Notes under the pieces: model-generated
What the model was told of the DNA's origin: nothing
What the model saw: the letters and a program-made list of their open reading frames with translations, nothing else
Databases searched by the model: none
Part shown: positions 26,180 to 37,555 of the stretch, one piece after another
Numbering within the stretch: position 1 is the stretch's first letter
Layout of the letters: every line of letters begins with the position of its first letter
Made by a program: the position numbers and the translations under genes
Assembly: GCF_020905375.1 (NCBI RefSeq)
Contig: NZ_JAJJBU010000003.1
Coordinates: forward strand, 124,001 to 188,000
Direction: 5' to 3'
Origin: Arthrobacter cryoconiti
Lineage (GTDB): Bacteria; Actinomycetota; Actinomycetes; Actinomycetales; Micrococcaceae
Length of the DNA stretch: 64,000 nucleotides

Positions 26180-26494
26180 ATGAATCCGGACAATCCGTCA
26201 GTCGGCGGCTGGTTCGAGGGCTTGCTGTCTTCGGAAACTTTCTTCATCATCTTCTTCGCCGTGATCGCCGTTTTCATCGTTGTCGTCATCGTGTTCGTGA
26301 TTGTGCAGCTGATCCGCGGCCGGGGCCGGCGTAGATACGTCATGATGGAGATTGACGACGACGGAACCATGCGTCCTGCAAACATGCGAGGGCCGGGTTC
26401 AGGGCATAACGCCGGGCTCGATGCGCACAATGCCGCACATCAGCAGGCTATGCGTCAGGCGCAGAACCAGCAACAGTTCCCGCCGGGTATGTAG
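26180..26494 (+). CDS. Small single-span membrane protein, unknown
   Basis: 104 residues. A short N-terminus is followed by one long hydrophobic helix at about 20-47 (FFIIFFAVIAVFIVVVIVFV), the basic GRGRRR, then an acidic and a His/Gln-rich tail (AHNAAHQQAMRQAQNQQQ). ATG 26180 is chosen because GGGGGAG lies 8 bases upstream; GTG 26171 is possible. Not recognised. It converges on the ferritin gene. Confidence 0.55.
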   Translation: MNPDNPSVGGWFEGLLSSETFFIIFFAVIAVFIVVVIVFVIVQLIRGRGRRRYVMMEIDDDGTMRPANMRGPGSGHNAGLDAHNAAHQQAMRQAQNQQQFPPGM

Positions 26495-26536
26495 CCAGGC
26501 ACGGGAAGTAACCGCAAGCGCAGGTTCTTAATCCAG

Positions 26537-26568
26537 TGTGGGCGAACCGCCATGGCGGTCCGCCCACA
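26537..26568. terminator. Hairpin between convergent genes
   Basis: 15-bp arms (26537-26551, 26554-26568) with one mismatch and a 2-nt centre, followed by AAAAAA on the plus strand. It probably serves the small membrane protein and ferritin genes, although no T-run follows it on either strand. Confidence 0.5.
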
Positions 26569-26609
26569 AAAAATACTCGAAATCTACGGTTCTGCCGGTT
26601 TTCCCGGTT

Positions 26610-27116
26610 TTACTCCGCTGCGCCGGGTTCCCTGGCGCCAAGTTCGGCATCCAAGCGCAGTAATCCGTTTCCATCTGTGCCGATCAGACCCACCCGGCCG
26701 ATGATTTCAGCCACTGAAGCCTCCTCCTCAAGCTGCTCACTGACAAACCAGGTCAGCAAGGGCAAAGAATCAATGTCGCCTTGTTGCTGGGCCAAACGGT
26801 ACAAGCCGCGGATGGACTCCGAAACTTTTTGTTCATTGCTCAGCGCTGCTTTGAAAGCGTCTAGAACCGTTGTGATCTGCAGGTTCGCTGCCGGAATGGC
26901 TCCGATCCTCGGGTGAGCGTCCCTGTCGGTCATGTGGCTAATGAACTTCTGTGCGTGGACCAGTTCCTCGTCAGACTGTGCCAGGAACCAGCGCGAAATA
27001 CCCGGCAAATCTTGGACGTCCATTTCGACAGCAAGCTGGCGGTAGACCACTGCTGCTTCGATTTCCATGGTTACTTGGCTATTGATGGCGGTTTCTAGTT
27101 CTCCGGTTAGCTTCAT
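26610..27116 (-). CDS. Ferritin (non-heme)
   Basis: 168-residue four-helix-bundle ferritin that oxidises and stores iron. Ferroxidase ligands are visible as the Glu of EIEAAVVYRQL, the ExxH of SDEELVHAQKF, a mid-protein Glu (NEQKVSESI) and FVSEQLEEE with the Gln/Glu pair. Length and motif spacing match FtnA-type ferritins rather than Dps or bacterioferritin; no heme-ligating Met was noted. It is single and convergent with a small membrane protein. No iron-regulator box was identified upstream. Confidence 0.88.
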   Translation of the reverse strand: MKLTGELETAINSQVTMEIEAAVVYRQLAVEMDVQDLPGISRWFLAQSDEELVHAQKFISHMTDRDAHPRIGAIPAANLQITTVLDAFKAALSNEQKVSESIRGLYRLAQQQGDIDSLPLLTWFVSEQLEEEASVAEIIGRVGLIGTDGNGLLRLDAELGAREPGAAE

Positions 27117-27269
27117 ACTTCAACGCTACTCAAAGTAGGTGCTGTTGTCAGGTACCGGTCACAAAGGGGTGCCCGGACTGCGCCGATACGCGTCAAAGGG
27201 GACCTCTCGGGTAAGTTGGAGGGGAAACAAATCTCACCAGATTCGCAGATATCCGTAGAATTTTCGTAG

Positions 27270-29504
<2,235 letters not shown>

Positions 29505-29512
29505 CACCACCC

Positions 29513-29582
29513 AACTGGCCCGCAGTAAACGTCGTAAAACGCGCTTTTTGGCGCGTTTTACGACGTTTACTGCGGGCCAGTT
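29513..29582. repeat. Perfect 32-bp palindrome, family A relative
   Basis: Arms 29513-29544 and 29551-29582 are perfectly complementary with a TTTTTG loop. With the two bases before it the outer end reads CCAACTGGCCCGCAGTAAACG, matching the family A ends at nearly every position, but the inner part differs. It is followed by TTTCGTTTTG, so it can act as the icd terminator. No gene is associated with this copy. Confidence 0.85.
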
Positions 29583-29819
29583 TCGTTTTGGGCTCCGGCA
29601 TCATTGCTAATGAATGATCCGAAAGGCGGACGAGATTTGCCGATAACGTCTTGATAATTGCGGTTTAGTCGTGGATATCACATCTGTTATCAGATCTTTA
29701 CGTATAAATGTGTCCTACGCCACTTCAAGCCGGGTAGTGTCAGCTTTCGTGAAGCGCTCGGAAACCGGTGGACGAAGATGTTCCCCCGGGCCCGGCGACA
29801 TAGTCCGGAAGGCAAATTT
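29583..29819. other. livK upstream region
   Basis: Includes TTGATA at about 29651, the inverted repeat ATCTG-TTAT-CAGAT at 29682-29695 and TATAAAT at about 29705. It is a plausible promoter/operator region for the liv operon, but exact elements cannot be fixed by eye. Confidence 0.35.
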
Positions 29820-31052
29820 ATGTACCGTAAGAAAGTTATGACCACGTTGGCTGCAGCAGCCACCCTTGGCATGCTGCTGGGCGGTTGTGCGAACCAGGCC
29901 GCCGCTCCCGGAGGCAGTACTTCGGAAGGAGCAGCGGGCGCAGTTAACATCCCGGCACTGACCTCGGTGGAAACCCCGAAGGATGCTGTACTCCCGGCAG
30001 GCGATGGCAAGGCCAACTGCCCGGCAACCACCACACTGGCCTACGTAGGTGCAGAAACCGGTGCGAACGCGCAGCTGGGTATCAACATCTTCAACGGTGT
30101 CCAGTTGGCAATCAACGAGCACAATGCAGCCAATCCAGGCTGTCAGGTCCAGTTCAAGAAGTTTGATACTGAAGGTGACCCGAACAAGGCCACTGGCCCC
30201 GTTACCCAGGCCACCAAAGAAGAAGGCATCATCGGCGTTGTGGGTCTGCCGTTCTCCGGCGAATCTAAATCAACGGGTAATATCTTCGAACAGGTCAAAC
30301 TCGTTCACATCACGCCAGCTGCCACCAACCCGGCATTGACTGACAATGGTTGGACCACGTTCTTCCGCGGCTTGGGCAACGACGCCGTTCAGGGCCCGGC
30401 AGCAGCGAAGTTCATCACGGGCAAGCTCCAGGCCAAGAAGGTCTACATTGTCCAAGACGACTCCGAATATGGCATCGGCCTGGGCAAGACCACCTCTGAC
30501 GGTTTGGGCTCCGCCTTGATCGGAACAGACAAGGTCACCACCGGCCAGAAGGACTTCTCGGCCACGATTTCTAAAATCATGAACTCGAAGGCTGATGCGG
30601 TATTTTACTCCGGCTACTACGCTGAAGGCGCACCGTTCGATCAGCAGCTGGTGGCAAAGGGCTACACCGGTACGTTCGTAGGACCGGATGGTTTGAAAGA
30701 TGACCAGTTCATCAAGCAGGCCGGCGACGCATCGTCCAACTCGTACTTCACCTGCCCCTGCATCCCCGGCGAACTGATCCCGAGCTTCGAGAAGGCTTAC
30801 AAGTCTCTGGCAAACATGGAGCCCGGTACCTACTCGATCGAAGGCTACGACGCGGCGACGGTACTGCTTTCGGGTATCGATGCCGGTAACCAGGATCGTC
30901 CGTCGCTGCTCAAGTGGGTCAAGAGCTACGACAAAGATGGTTTGAGCAAGCATTACAAGTGGAACGACAAGGGCGAACTTCAGGCCCCGACCGTTTACGG
31001 CTACAAGGTTGAGAACGGAAAGATCGTTCCCATCGGTGCCATCGGGGAGTAA
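29820..31052 (+). CDS. livK: Branched-chain amino acid ABC transporter, substrate-binding lipoprotein
   Basis: 410-residue periplasmic-binding-fold type I lipoprotein. The signal ends in the lipobox LGGC, and the mature part begins with a Gly/Ala/Ser-rich linker. The Leu/Ile/Val-binding signature follows: TTLAYVGAETGANAQLGINI, EHNAANPGCQV, EEGIIGVVGLPFSGESKS. ATG 29820 has GGAAGG 7 bases upstream; an upstream in-frame extension has no RBS. It is first of livK-H-M-G-F. A hairpin directly after the gene probably reduces read-through, giving more binding protein than membrane subunits. Confidence 0.9.
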   Translation: MYRKKVMTTLAAAATLGMLLGGCANQAAAPGGSTSEGAAGAVNIPALTSVETPKDAVLPAGDGKANCPATTTLAYVGAETGANAQLGINIFNGVQLAINEHNAANPGCQVQFKKFDTEGDPNKATGPVTQATKEEGIIGVVGLPFSGESKSTGNIFEQVKLVHITPAATNPALTDNGWTTFFRGLGNDAVQGPAAAKFITGKLQAKKVYIVQDDSEYGIGLGKTTSDGLGSALIGTDKVTTGQKDFSATISKIMNSKADAVFYSGYYAEGAPFDQQLVAKGYTGTFVGPDGLKDDQFIKQAGDASSNSYFTCPCIPGELIPSFEKAYKSLANMEPGTYSIEGYDAATVLLSGIDAGNQDRPSLLKWVKSYDKDGLSKHYKWNDKGELQAPTVYGYKVENGKIVPIGAIGE

Positions 31053-31066
31053 TCCTCGGCACGTAA

Positions 31067-31107
31067 AAAATGTTGTGGGGCGGGGTTTTCACGCCCCACA
31101 ACATTTT
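31067..31107 (+). terminator. Intra-operon attenuating hairpin after livK
   Basis: Perfect 16-bp stem AAAATGTTGTGGGGCG (31067-31082) with 31092-31107. It is terminator-like and lies between livK and livH. Confidence 0.7.
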
Positions 31108-31194
31108 CACGTGTACCTCTTTCTAGCCCACACGAATGATCCGGGAGCCGCGGGCAAAATCTGACCCGGCACCCCGCAAGATCGGACAGTACTT

Positions 31195-32202
31195 ATGCTT
31201 CCAACCATCCTCTTGGCCGCTCCGGTGTCCAATGACTGGATCACCCTCGATTTCCCTTCTCTCGCACAAAATTTTTGGTCAGCCACTTTTGACGGCCTGA
31301 CCTTTGGCTCCATCTACGCGCTGGTGGCCCTCGGCTACACGCTTGTTTACGGCGTGCTGAACCTCATCAACTTTGCTCACTCCGAAGTGTTCATCATGGG
31401 TTGTTACGGGGTCTGGTTCACGCTTAGCTTCCTAGGCTTTGGGCCATCAGCTCCTAACCTTGACATCGGCCAGATCATTGTGAATCTGCTGCTCGCATTT
31501 ATAGTGGCCATTGCTGCCTCGGCTCTTACGGCCTTCCTGCTGGAGCGGCTCGCTTACAAGCCATTGCGTAAGCGCAATGCTCCTCGCTTGGTCTTTTTGA
31601 TCACCGCGATCGGTGCTTCTTTCACCATCCAGTACCTGATTTTCATCTGGCGTGGCCCGGTGCCAGAGCAGGCGCTGACTATGTTCAAACCGACGCCAAT
31701 CTTTGACGTCTTTGGCACCATCATCTATTCGGATCAGTTGATCATCGTCTGTGCAGCCGTCATCATGATGGTCGTCACTGATCTGTTCATTAGTAAGTCC
31801 CGGACCGGCCGTGGTATCCGTGCCGTTGCGCAGGATCCGGACACGGCAACCTTGATGGGTGTCAATAAGGAACGCATCATCATCACGACTTTCGTGATTG
31901 GTGGGATCTTGGCAGGTGCGGCGGCTTTGTTCTACGTTATGAAGATTCCCTCCGGTGTTGTTTACAACGGTGGGTTTATCCTCGGCATCAAAGCGTTTGC
32001 CGCAGCAGTCCTCGGTGGAATTGGTAACGTCCGTGGAGCGCTGCTCGGAGGCCTGCTGCTGGGCTTGATCGGCAACTACGGCCAGATCCTGCTCGGCAAC
32101 TCGCAGTGGACCGACGTCGTCGCATTCATGGTTCTTGTTTTGGTGTTGCTGTTCCGTCCCGAGGGCATCCTTGGAACGTCGCTGGGAAGGAGCAAGGCAT
32201 GA
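31195..32202 (+). CDS. livH: Branched-chain amino acid ABC transporter permease LivH
   Basis: 335-residue inner-membrane permease with about eight hydrophobic segments. GLTFGSIYALVALGYTLVYGVLNLINFAHSE is the LivH N-terminal signature (positions about 33-63), and RAVAQDPDTATLMGVN is the EAA-like loop that contacts the ATPase. AVLGGIGNVRGALLGGLLLG closes the family pattern. The stop overlaps the livM start by 4 bp. Broader substrates (amides, urea) occur in related systems, so specificity is from family only. Confidence 0.9.
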   Translation: MLPTILLAAPVSNDWITLDFPSLAQNFWSATFDGLTFGSIYALVALGYTLVYGVLNLINFAHSEVFIMGCYGVWFTLSFLGFGPSAPNLDIGQIIVNLLLAFIVAIAASALTAFLLERLAYKPLRKRNAPRLVFLITAIGASFTIQYLIFIWRGPVPEQALTMFKPTPIFDVFGTIIYSDQLIIVCAAVIMMVVTDLFISKSRTGRGIRAVAQDPDTATLMGVNKERIIITTFVIGGILAGAAALFYVMKIPSGVVYNGGFILGIKAFAAAVLGGIGNVRGALLGGLLLGLIGNYGQILLGNSQWTDVVAFMVLVLVLLFRPEGILGTSLGRSKA

Positions 32203-33419
32203 GCATGTCAGATGGGCCTAAGCCCCTGCACACAGCCAAGTCCGAGCAGATTGACGAAGACCGTGAGGCCGTCGGCACACCGCCCGGATCCAGTTCCGCG
32301 GCGCGCCGAAAGGGCAAGCTGTTTGGTGCCTGGAGTGATCGTTGGGCGGCCCTGCCCCGGCAAAAACAATGGCTATTTTTGATTGTTGTTGTCGCGTTGG
32401 CCTATCTCCTTCCGGTCATCAATCCGCCGTTTATCAGTACCGAGCCAGGTAACGATTTCCCCCTCGCGTGTCAGCTCATGGCAATTTATGCTCTGGTAGC
32501 TGTCGGTTTGAATATTGTGATTGGTTACGCAGGTCTGTTGGACCTGGGGTACATCGCGTTCTTCGCTGTTGGTTCCTATACAGCGGCCATGTTAACAAGT
32601 CCGGACTCCGCGTTCATCAAAATCCCATACTTGTGGACAATCCCTGTCGCTATGGCCGTCACGATGTTTGTTGGCGTTCTGTTGGGTCTGCCAACGTTGC
32701 GTCTACGTGGTGACTACTTGGCGATCGTAACGCTCGGCTTTGGCGAGATTGTACGTATCCTAGCGACCATCATCCCCGCAATGAAAGGCCAGGTTGGTTT
32801 CCAGAACGTTGGTCACCCACCCGGTGTCGGTGCTGATGGTATTCCGATCTTCGCGAACTCCAACGGCACCCCGTGGTACTGGCTGACGCTGACTATTTTG
32901 ATAGTCATCTTGTTCTTGGTGGGCAACCTGGAGCGTAGCCGTGTGGGCCGCTCCTGGATCGCCATCCGCGAGGACGAGGACGCCGCCGAGACCATGGGTG
33001 TCCCAACGTTCAAGTACAAGGTCTGGGCATTTGCCATGGGCGCCGGGATCGGCGGTTTGGCAGGAGCCTTGATGGGTGGTCAGGTCGGCTTCGTGAACAA
33101 CCAAAAGTTCGACGTCGTCACCTCCATTTTGTTCGTCGCCGCCGTCGTTCTCGGTGGTGCAGGCAATAAAGTTGGCGCGATTATTGGTGGGGCCCTCGTG
33201 GCATACATTCCGCTGCGGTTTACTGCCGTTGCCGAATACAAGTTCCTGATCTTTGGCTTGGCACTGTGCCTGATCATGATCTACCGTTCGCACGGTCTAC
33301 TTGCGGCCCGGCAACAGTTGCTCGCTTATGGACAGAAAGCGTATGCGGCAGTGAAGAAATCCAATGACGCAAAGAACGCCCAGCCGGCTACCAATCTCGG
33401 AGAGGAGCTTTCCAAGTGA
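32199..33419 (+). CDS. livM: Branched-chain amino acid ABC transporter permease LivM
   Basis: 406 residues. A polar N-terminal extension of about 60 residues precedes about eight to nine hydrophobic segments. [30 protein letters not shown] and [20 protein letters not shown] (spread over residues about 95-185) are LivM signatures, and [14 protein letters not shown] is the ATPase-contact loop. ATG 32199 overlaps the livH stop (ATGA), so translation is coupled. The end overlaps the livG GTG by 4 bp. Confidence 0.9.
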   Translation: MSMSDGPKPLHTAKSEQIDEDREAVGTPPGSSSAARRKGKLFGAWSDRWAALPRQKQWLFLIVVVALAYLLPVINPPFISTEPGNDFPLACQLMAIYALVAVGLNIVIGYAGLLDLGYIAFFAVGSYTAAMLTSPDSAFIKIPYLWTIPVAMAVTMFVGVLLGLPTLRLRGDYLAIVTLGFGEIVRILATIIPAMKGQVGFQNVGHPPGVGADGIPIFANSNGTPWYWLTLTILIVILFLVGNLERSRVGRSWIAIREDEDAAETMGVPTFKYKVWAFAMGAGIGGLAGALMGGQVGFVNNQKFDVVTSILFVAAVVLGGAGNKVGAIIGGALVAYIPLRFTAVAEYKFLIFGLALCLIMIYRSHGLLAARQQLLAYGQKAYAAVKKSNDAKNAQPATNLGEELSK

Positions 33420-34291
33420 GTGAATCTGCCGAATTAACTGGCCCACGGACTCGTATCCCTTCGGAGGGTGTAGCAGAAACCGCAGCCTCCGAACGTGACA
33501 TTGGGGTCAAGGTTGGAGATAACTTGGTGGAGGTGAAGAACCTCACCGTGAAGTTTGGTGGCCTACTGGCCATGGACGACGTCAGCTTCAATATCAAGCG
33601 CGGGGAGATCCTGGGGTTGATCGGCCCTAATGGGGCTGGGAAGACTACGTGCTTCAATGCCATGACGGGGGTTTATAAGCCAACAAGTGGTCAGGTGCTC
33701 CTTGAGGGCAAGTTGCTCAACGGAATGAAACAGCACAAAATTACTCGTGCCGGGTTGGCACGAACCTTTCAGAACATCCGCCTTTTCGGCGAGATGACGG
33801 CACTGGAAAATGTTGTGGTGGGATTGGACGCACGGCACAAGACGTCCGTCGTTGGCGCGCTGCTGCGCCTACCTCGACACATCCGGGAGGAGAAATCTGC
33901 CATTGAGCGCGGAATGGCCCTTCTGGAATTTGTTGGCATCGCTGATCAGGCTGCAACACTTTCTAGGCACTTGCCGTATGGTAGCCAGCGCCGGCTCGAG
34001 ATCGCACGCGCGTTAGCGACTGATCCGAAGGTGCTGTGTCTGGATGAGCCGGCTGCCGGCTTCAACCCGGCGGAGAAGGAAGAGCTGATGCAGCTCATCC
34101 GCATCATCCGCGACGACGGCTACACCGTCCTCTTGATTGAGCACGACATGAAACTGGTCATGGGTGTCACCGATAGGATTGTGGTGCTGGAGTTCGGGAA
34201 GAAAATTGCCGACAACATTCCATCAGTGATCAGGGAAGACCCCAAGGTCGTTTCCGCTTATCTAGGGGAGCCCGAAGATGACTTTGCTTGA
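33416..34291 (+). CDS. livG: Branched-chain amino acid ABC transporter ATPase LivG
   Basis: 291 residues. Walker A is [12 protein letters not shown] and Walker [13 protein letters not shown]. The ABC signature is modified to [15 protein letters not shown], as usual in LivG, and a His-loop lies in [10 protein letters not shown]. The N-terminal 40 residues are an extra polar stretch before [15 protein letters not shown] start overlapping the livM stop. It pairs with LivF to power the permease. Confidence 0.92.
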   Translation: MSESAELTGPRTRIPSEGVAETAASERDIGVKVGDNLVEVKNLTVKFGGLLAMDDVSFNIKRGEILGLIGPNGAGKTTCFNAMTGVYKPTSGQVLLEGKLLNGMKQHKITRAGLARTFQNIRLFGEMTALENVVVGLDARHKTSVVGALLRLPRHIREEKSAIERGMALLEFVGIADQAATLSRHLPYGSQRRLEIARALATDPKVLCLDEPAAGFNPAEKEELMQLIRIIRDDGYTVLLIEHDMKLVMGVTDRIVVLEFGKKIADNIPSVIREDPKVVSAYLGEPEDDFA

Positions 34292-34991
34292 GCTAAAAAA
34301 CGTTTCCGTCCACTACGGTCGGATCCAGGCGATCAAGGAGATGTCCTTCACAGTGGAGGAGGGGGAGATCGTCTCCCTTATTGGTGCCAATGGCGCCGGC
34401 AAGACCACCACGATGAAGACCATTTCGGGTTTGCTGAATCCGACCAGTGGCACCATCAAGTTCATGGATGAAGACATCACCAAGATGAAAGCCCACATCC
34501 GGGTGGTGCAGGGGATTTCCCAGGCGCCGGAAGGACGAGGGATTTTTCCTGCCATGACCGTGCTGGAAAACTTGGATATGGGTACGTTTGGGCGGAAGAA
34601 CCGTTCGGGCGTGCCGGAAGATCTGGAGCGCGTGTTCACGCTTTTCCCTCGGCTGAAGGAACGAGAAAGGCAGTACGGTGGCACCATGAGCGGTGGTGAG
34701 CAGCAGATGCTCTCCATCGGGCGGGCCCTGATGTCCCGGCCTAAACTGCTGCTGTTGGATGAGCCGTCAATGGGTCTGGCTCCGCAGTTCATTCGCCAGA
34801 TCTTCAAGATCGTGACCGAAATTAACAGCCAGGGAACCACGGTGTTGTTGGTGGAGCAGAACGCCAACCAGGCTCTGGCGAGGGCACACCGGGCCTTCGT
34901 CTTGGAGACCGGGGAGATCACGCACAGCGGTACCGGTAAGGAATTGCTGGCAAATCCCGCCATCAAGGAAGCATACTTGGGCGTCGGTTAG
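34278..34991 (+). CDS. livF: Branched-chain amino acid ABC transporter ATPase LivF
   Basis: 237 residues, typical LivF length. Walker A is GANGAGKTTTMK, signature GTMSGGEQQMLSIGRAL, Walker B LLLLDEPSMGLAP and the His-switch region VLLVEQNANQAL. It overlaps livG by 14 bp and ends the operon 9 bp before a strong terminator. Confidence 0.93.
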   Translation: MTLLELKNVSVHYGRIQAIKEMSFTVEEGEIVSLIGANGAGKTTTMKTISGLLNPTSGTIKFMDEDITKMKAHIRVVQGISQAPEGRGIFPAMTVLENLDMGTFGRKNRSGVPEDLERVFTLFPRLKERERQYGGTMSGGEQQMLSIGRALMSRPKLLLLDEPSMGLAPQFIRQIFKIVTEINSQGTTVLLVEQNANQALARAHRAFVLETGEITHSGTGKELLANPAIKEAYLGVG

Positions 34992-35000
34992 ACGGATAGC

Positions 35001-35059
35001 AAAGTACGACGGCGGTTCTTTCCCTCCGCACAGAGGGCGGAGGGCCGCCGTCGTACTTT
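35001..35059 (+). terminator. liv operon terminator
   Basis: Outer perfect 15-bp stem (35001-35015 with 35045-35059) and an inner 8-bp stem (35022-35029 with 35037-35044). The outer stem core ACGACGGCGG is shared with the folD terminator. Confidence 0.75.
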
Positions 35060-35080
35060 CATAGGACCCCACCTACTTAG

Positions 35081-35171
35081 ACGCTCGGTTACTTTAGGGG
35101 CAGAAATGCCAAACGCTCCCGCAATAGCTGCGGGAGCGTTTGGCATTTCTGCCCCTAAAGTAACCGAGCGT
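35081..35171. repeat. Perfect 43-bp palindrome
   Basis: Arms 35081-35123 and 35129-35171 are perfectly complementary over 43 bases with a 5-nt centre (ATAGC). It lies in the spacer between livF and the convergent Gfo/Idh gene, 5 bp from the latter's stop. No long T-run follows either side, and a separate terminator already serves livF. Confidence 0.9.
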
Positions 35172-35176
35172 TGGGG

Positions 35177-36274
35177 TTAGAGGTCCGTGCGTGAGTCGTT
35201 GGGGTAGCTGATGCCCATCTGGCGGCGCGCTTCATCGAAGAGTTCCATGATGGCCAGGCTGTCATCCAACGCCATGGTGGTACTTTCCGACAGCCCATCT
35301 TGGATGCAACGAGTCACCTCGCGCAACTGGTAGGTGTAACCGCTGCCGGGGTAGTCAAAGGTTTCGTTCCGCTCGTTCTCCCAGCCCACACAAATGCGTA
35401 GGCCCTTCGGGTTGTTCACTGAACCCACAGTCTCGATGTAGCCTTTGGAGCCGGAAATGGTTGCCGTGCGAGGTCCATGGGAGGTCAGGTAGCTGATCAG
35501 CTGTGCTTGGGCGCCGCTGTCATACGTGAGCGTGAGAGTATTTTGGCTATCTACTCCCAGAGCCGTCAGCTCGCCGGTCGCGGACACTGCATCAGGCCTG
35601 CCAAGACAAGCCCACGCCCAAAGCAGCGGATAGACGCTGATGTCCAGGAGGGCACCGCCGCCGTCAGCCGGAGCCCAAATACGGGCAGTGTCATCCTCAG
35701 GCGCCGGAAAGCCCAAATCTGCCCGAACCCACTTGATGTCTCCGATTTCACCCGAGGTGATGATCTCAAGCGCGCGTTGGAACCCCGGCACAAAACGGGC
35801 CCATACGGCTTCCATGAGGAATAGCTTTTTTGCCCGGGCTAGTGCGATGAGGGAACGCGTCTCAGCGGCAGTGATGGTCAGGGCCTTCTCGCACAAGACG
35901 TGTTTGCCCGCTTCCAGCGCCGCTTTGGCAATATCGTAGTGAGACGCGTGAGGGGTGGCAATATAGACCACGTCGATGTCGGGATCTGCCACCAGCTGGA
36001 CGTAGCCGGGGGCACCGAGGCCGTCAGGACCGCCGTCGTAATAGCTGGTATGGAAACCGAACTGCTCGGCAAAGGCCACTGCACTGTCCGCACTGCGTGA
36101 ACTGACAGCCTGCAAAGTGGCGTCCTCTAAAAGAGCCAGATCTGCCGTGACTGTCTTCGCAATGTTGCCGGTGGCCACCACACCCCAACGCAAGGTGGTG
36201 CCAGTGGCGGCAAGGGTCTGCGGGTTGAAACTGGTGTACCAGTCGGGCTGGCCAACGTAACGTGGGATGCTCAT
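35177..36274 (-). CDS. Gfo/Idh/MocA family oxidoreductase
   Basis: 365 residues. The N-terminal Rossmann domain has LRWGVVATGNIAKTV (GxGxxA-like, with Thr in place of one Gly). AVSSRSADSAVAFAEQFG follows, then YIATPHASHYDIAKAALEAGKHVLCEKALT, spread over about 105-150, with the EKP-type Lys as EKA. The C-terminal alpha/beta domain carries GALLDISVYPLLWA. It probably oxidises or reduces a sugar or cyclitol with NAD(P). ATG 36274 is chosen because the upstream extension has no homology-like sequence. A sugar transporter operon lies next to it on the same strand, separated by a terminator. Confidence 0.82.
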   Translation of the reverse strand: MSIPRYVGQPDWYTSFNPQTLAATGTTLRWGVVATGNIAKTVTADLALLEDATLQAVSSRSADSAVAFAEQFGFHTSYYDGGPDGLGAPGYVQLVADPDIDVVYIATPHASHYDIAKAALEAGKHVLCEKALTITAAETRSLIALARAKKLFLMEAVWARFVPGFQRALEIITSGEIGDIKWVRADLGFPAPEDDTARIWAPADGGGALLDISVYPLLWAWACLGRPDAVSATGELTALGVDSQNTLTLTYDSGAQAQLISYLTSHGPRTATISGSKGYIETVGSVNNPKGLRICVGWENERNETFDYPGSGYTYQLREVTRCIQDGLSESTTMALDDSLAIMELFDEARRQMGISYPNDSRTDL

Positions 36275-36330
36275 CACCCTAGTCTGCCAGTTCCGGGACG
36301 TCCGCGCGGAAATGTTTGCGGACGCAACAA

Positions 36331-36393
36331 AGGCCCCCTGACCTCGGTTCGAACACCTCAAAAGGGGGCGTACGTACCGAGACCAAGGGGCCT
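36331..36393 (-). terminator. chvE terminator
   Basis: Imperfect long stem: AGGCCCC...ACCTCGGT (36331-36348) with ACCGAGACCAAGGGGCCT (36376-36393). On the minus strand it is followed by TTTG. Confidence 0.6.
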
Positions 36394-36405
36394 CTGCCAT
36401 GGGTT

Positions 36406-37503
36406 CTACTTGGTCAGCGGACCAAGTACCTTGTCATTGGCGTATTCCTCAGCGGCGTTCGCCTTCGTCACGATCTTGGGAACCAGCAAGAACGCCGGAA
36501 CAACCTTGACGCCATTGTTGTAGGACTTCGGGTCATTGATCTCCAAAGACTTGCCAGCCTGCAGATCCTTAGCCATCTCGATCGCATGGTTCACCAGCGC
36601 TGTGGTGTCCTTGTTGATCGTGGAGTACTGCTCTCCGGCCATGATGGACTTCACAGACTCAACTTCAGAATCCTGACCGGTGATGGTCGGAACGGACTTT
36701 CCTGCAGCCTTGACGGAGGTGATAACTGCCCGGGCCAGAGTATCGTTCGGGGACAGAACGCCATCCAGCTCGGCGCTGCCGTAGCTGCCGACCAACAAAG
36801 TGTCCATACGCTTCTGCGCGTTCTCTGCCTTCCAACCCTGCGTTACGGCCTGCTCGAAGCTGGTCTGTCCGGAGACAACCTTAAGGGTTCCGTCGTCAAT
36901 CTTGGGCTGGAGAACCTTCATGGCTCCGTCAAAGAAGACCTTCGCATTGGCGTCATCGGGGGAGCCGGCAAAGAGTTCAATGTTGTACGGGCCCGTTGGC
37001 TTCTTAGCTTTCATACCGTCAAGGAGTGCCTGCCCCTGGAGCTCGCCAACTTTGAAGTTGTCGTACGCCACATAGTAGTCAACATCGGGGGTGTTCGTCA
37101 GGAGGCGGTCATAGGCGATAATCGTTGCCCCAGCGTCCTTGGCCTGCTTGAGCTGAGTTCCAAGCTGGCCGCCGTCGATGGCGCCGACGATGATGACCTT
37201 GGCGCCCTTGGCAACCATGGCGCTGATCTGGTTCTGCTGCTCAGAAACACCAGCGTTGGCGAACTGGACGTCACCCTTGAAGCCAGCCGTCTTGAGGCCG
37301 TCGTTGAAGAGTTTCTCGGCCAGAACCCAGTTTTCACTGGTCTTCTGCGGCAAAGCGACACCGATGACGGAGTCAGCGGCGAAGCCAGCAGCGGCACCAG
37401 AGGCAGCGGGAGTGGTTTCTGCACGGCCGCAACCGGTCATTGCCAGGGCGGAGACTGCCAGGATGGCAGCCACAGACGTGACGGCCTTGTGGAGCTTGAT
37501 CAT
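36406..37503 (-). CDS. chvE: Multiple-monosaccharide ABC transporter substrate-binding lipoprotein (ChvE-like)
   Basis: 365-residue sugar-binding protein with an N-terminal signal and lipobox AMTGC. The ribose/galactose-type periplasmic fold follows: VIGVALPQKTSENWVLAEKLF, ISAMVAKGAKVIIVGAIDGGQL, and ITGQDSEVESVKSIMAGEQYSTI near the hinge. This group (ChvE) binds several aldoses such as xylose, glucose, arabinose and galactose. ATG 37503 is chosen by fit to the signal peptide; an in-frame ATG lies at 37530. It is the last gene of an operon, whereas ChvE genes are more often first. Confidence 0.88.
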   Translation of the reverse strand: MIKLHKAVTSVAAILAVSALAMTGCGRAETTPAASGAAAGFAADSVIGVALPQKTSENWVLAEKLFNDGLKTAGFKGDVQFANAGVSEQQNQISAMVAKGAKVIIVGAIDGGQLGTQLKQAKDAGATIIAYDRLLTNTPDVDYYVAYDNFKVGELQGQALLDGMKAKKPTGPYNIELFAGSPDDANAKVFFDGAMKVLQPKIDDGTLKVVSGQTSFEQAVTQGWKAENAQKRMDTLLVGSYGSAELDGVLSPNDTLARAVITSVKAAGKSVPTITGQDSEVESVKSIMAGEQYSTINKDTTALVNHAIEMAKDLQAGKSLEINDPKSYNNGVKVVPAFLLVPKIVTKANAAEEYANDKVLGPLTK

Positions 37504-37555
37504 GGGGATCACTTTCTCTTGGTTATTCATGAAATGGTGCACAGTGAGTGAAAGT

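Noticed and set aside
36316-37551. 411-codon plus-strand open frame antisense to chvE
   Set aside because: It mirrors chvE, which has a complete signal peptide, lipobox and family motifs. The antisense product is compositionally odd with no recognisable domain.
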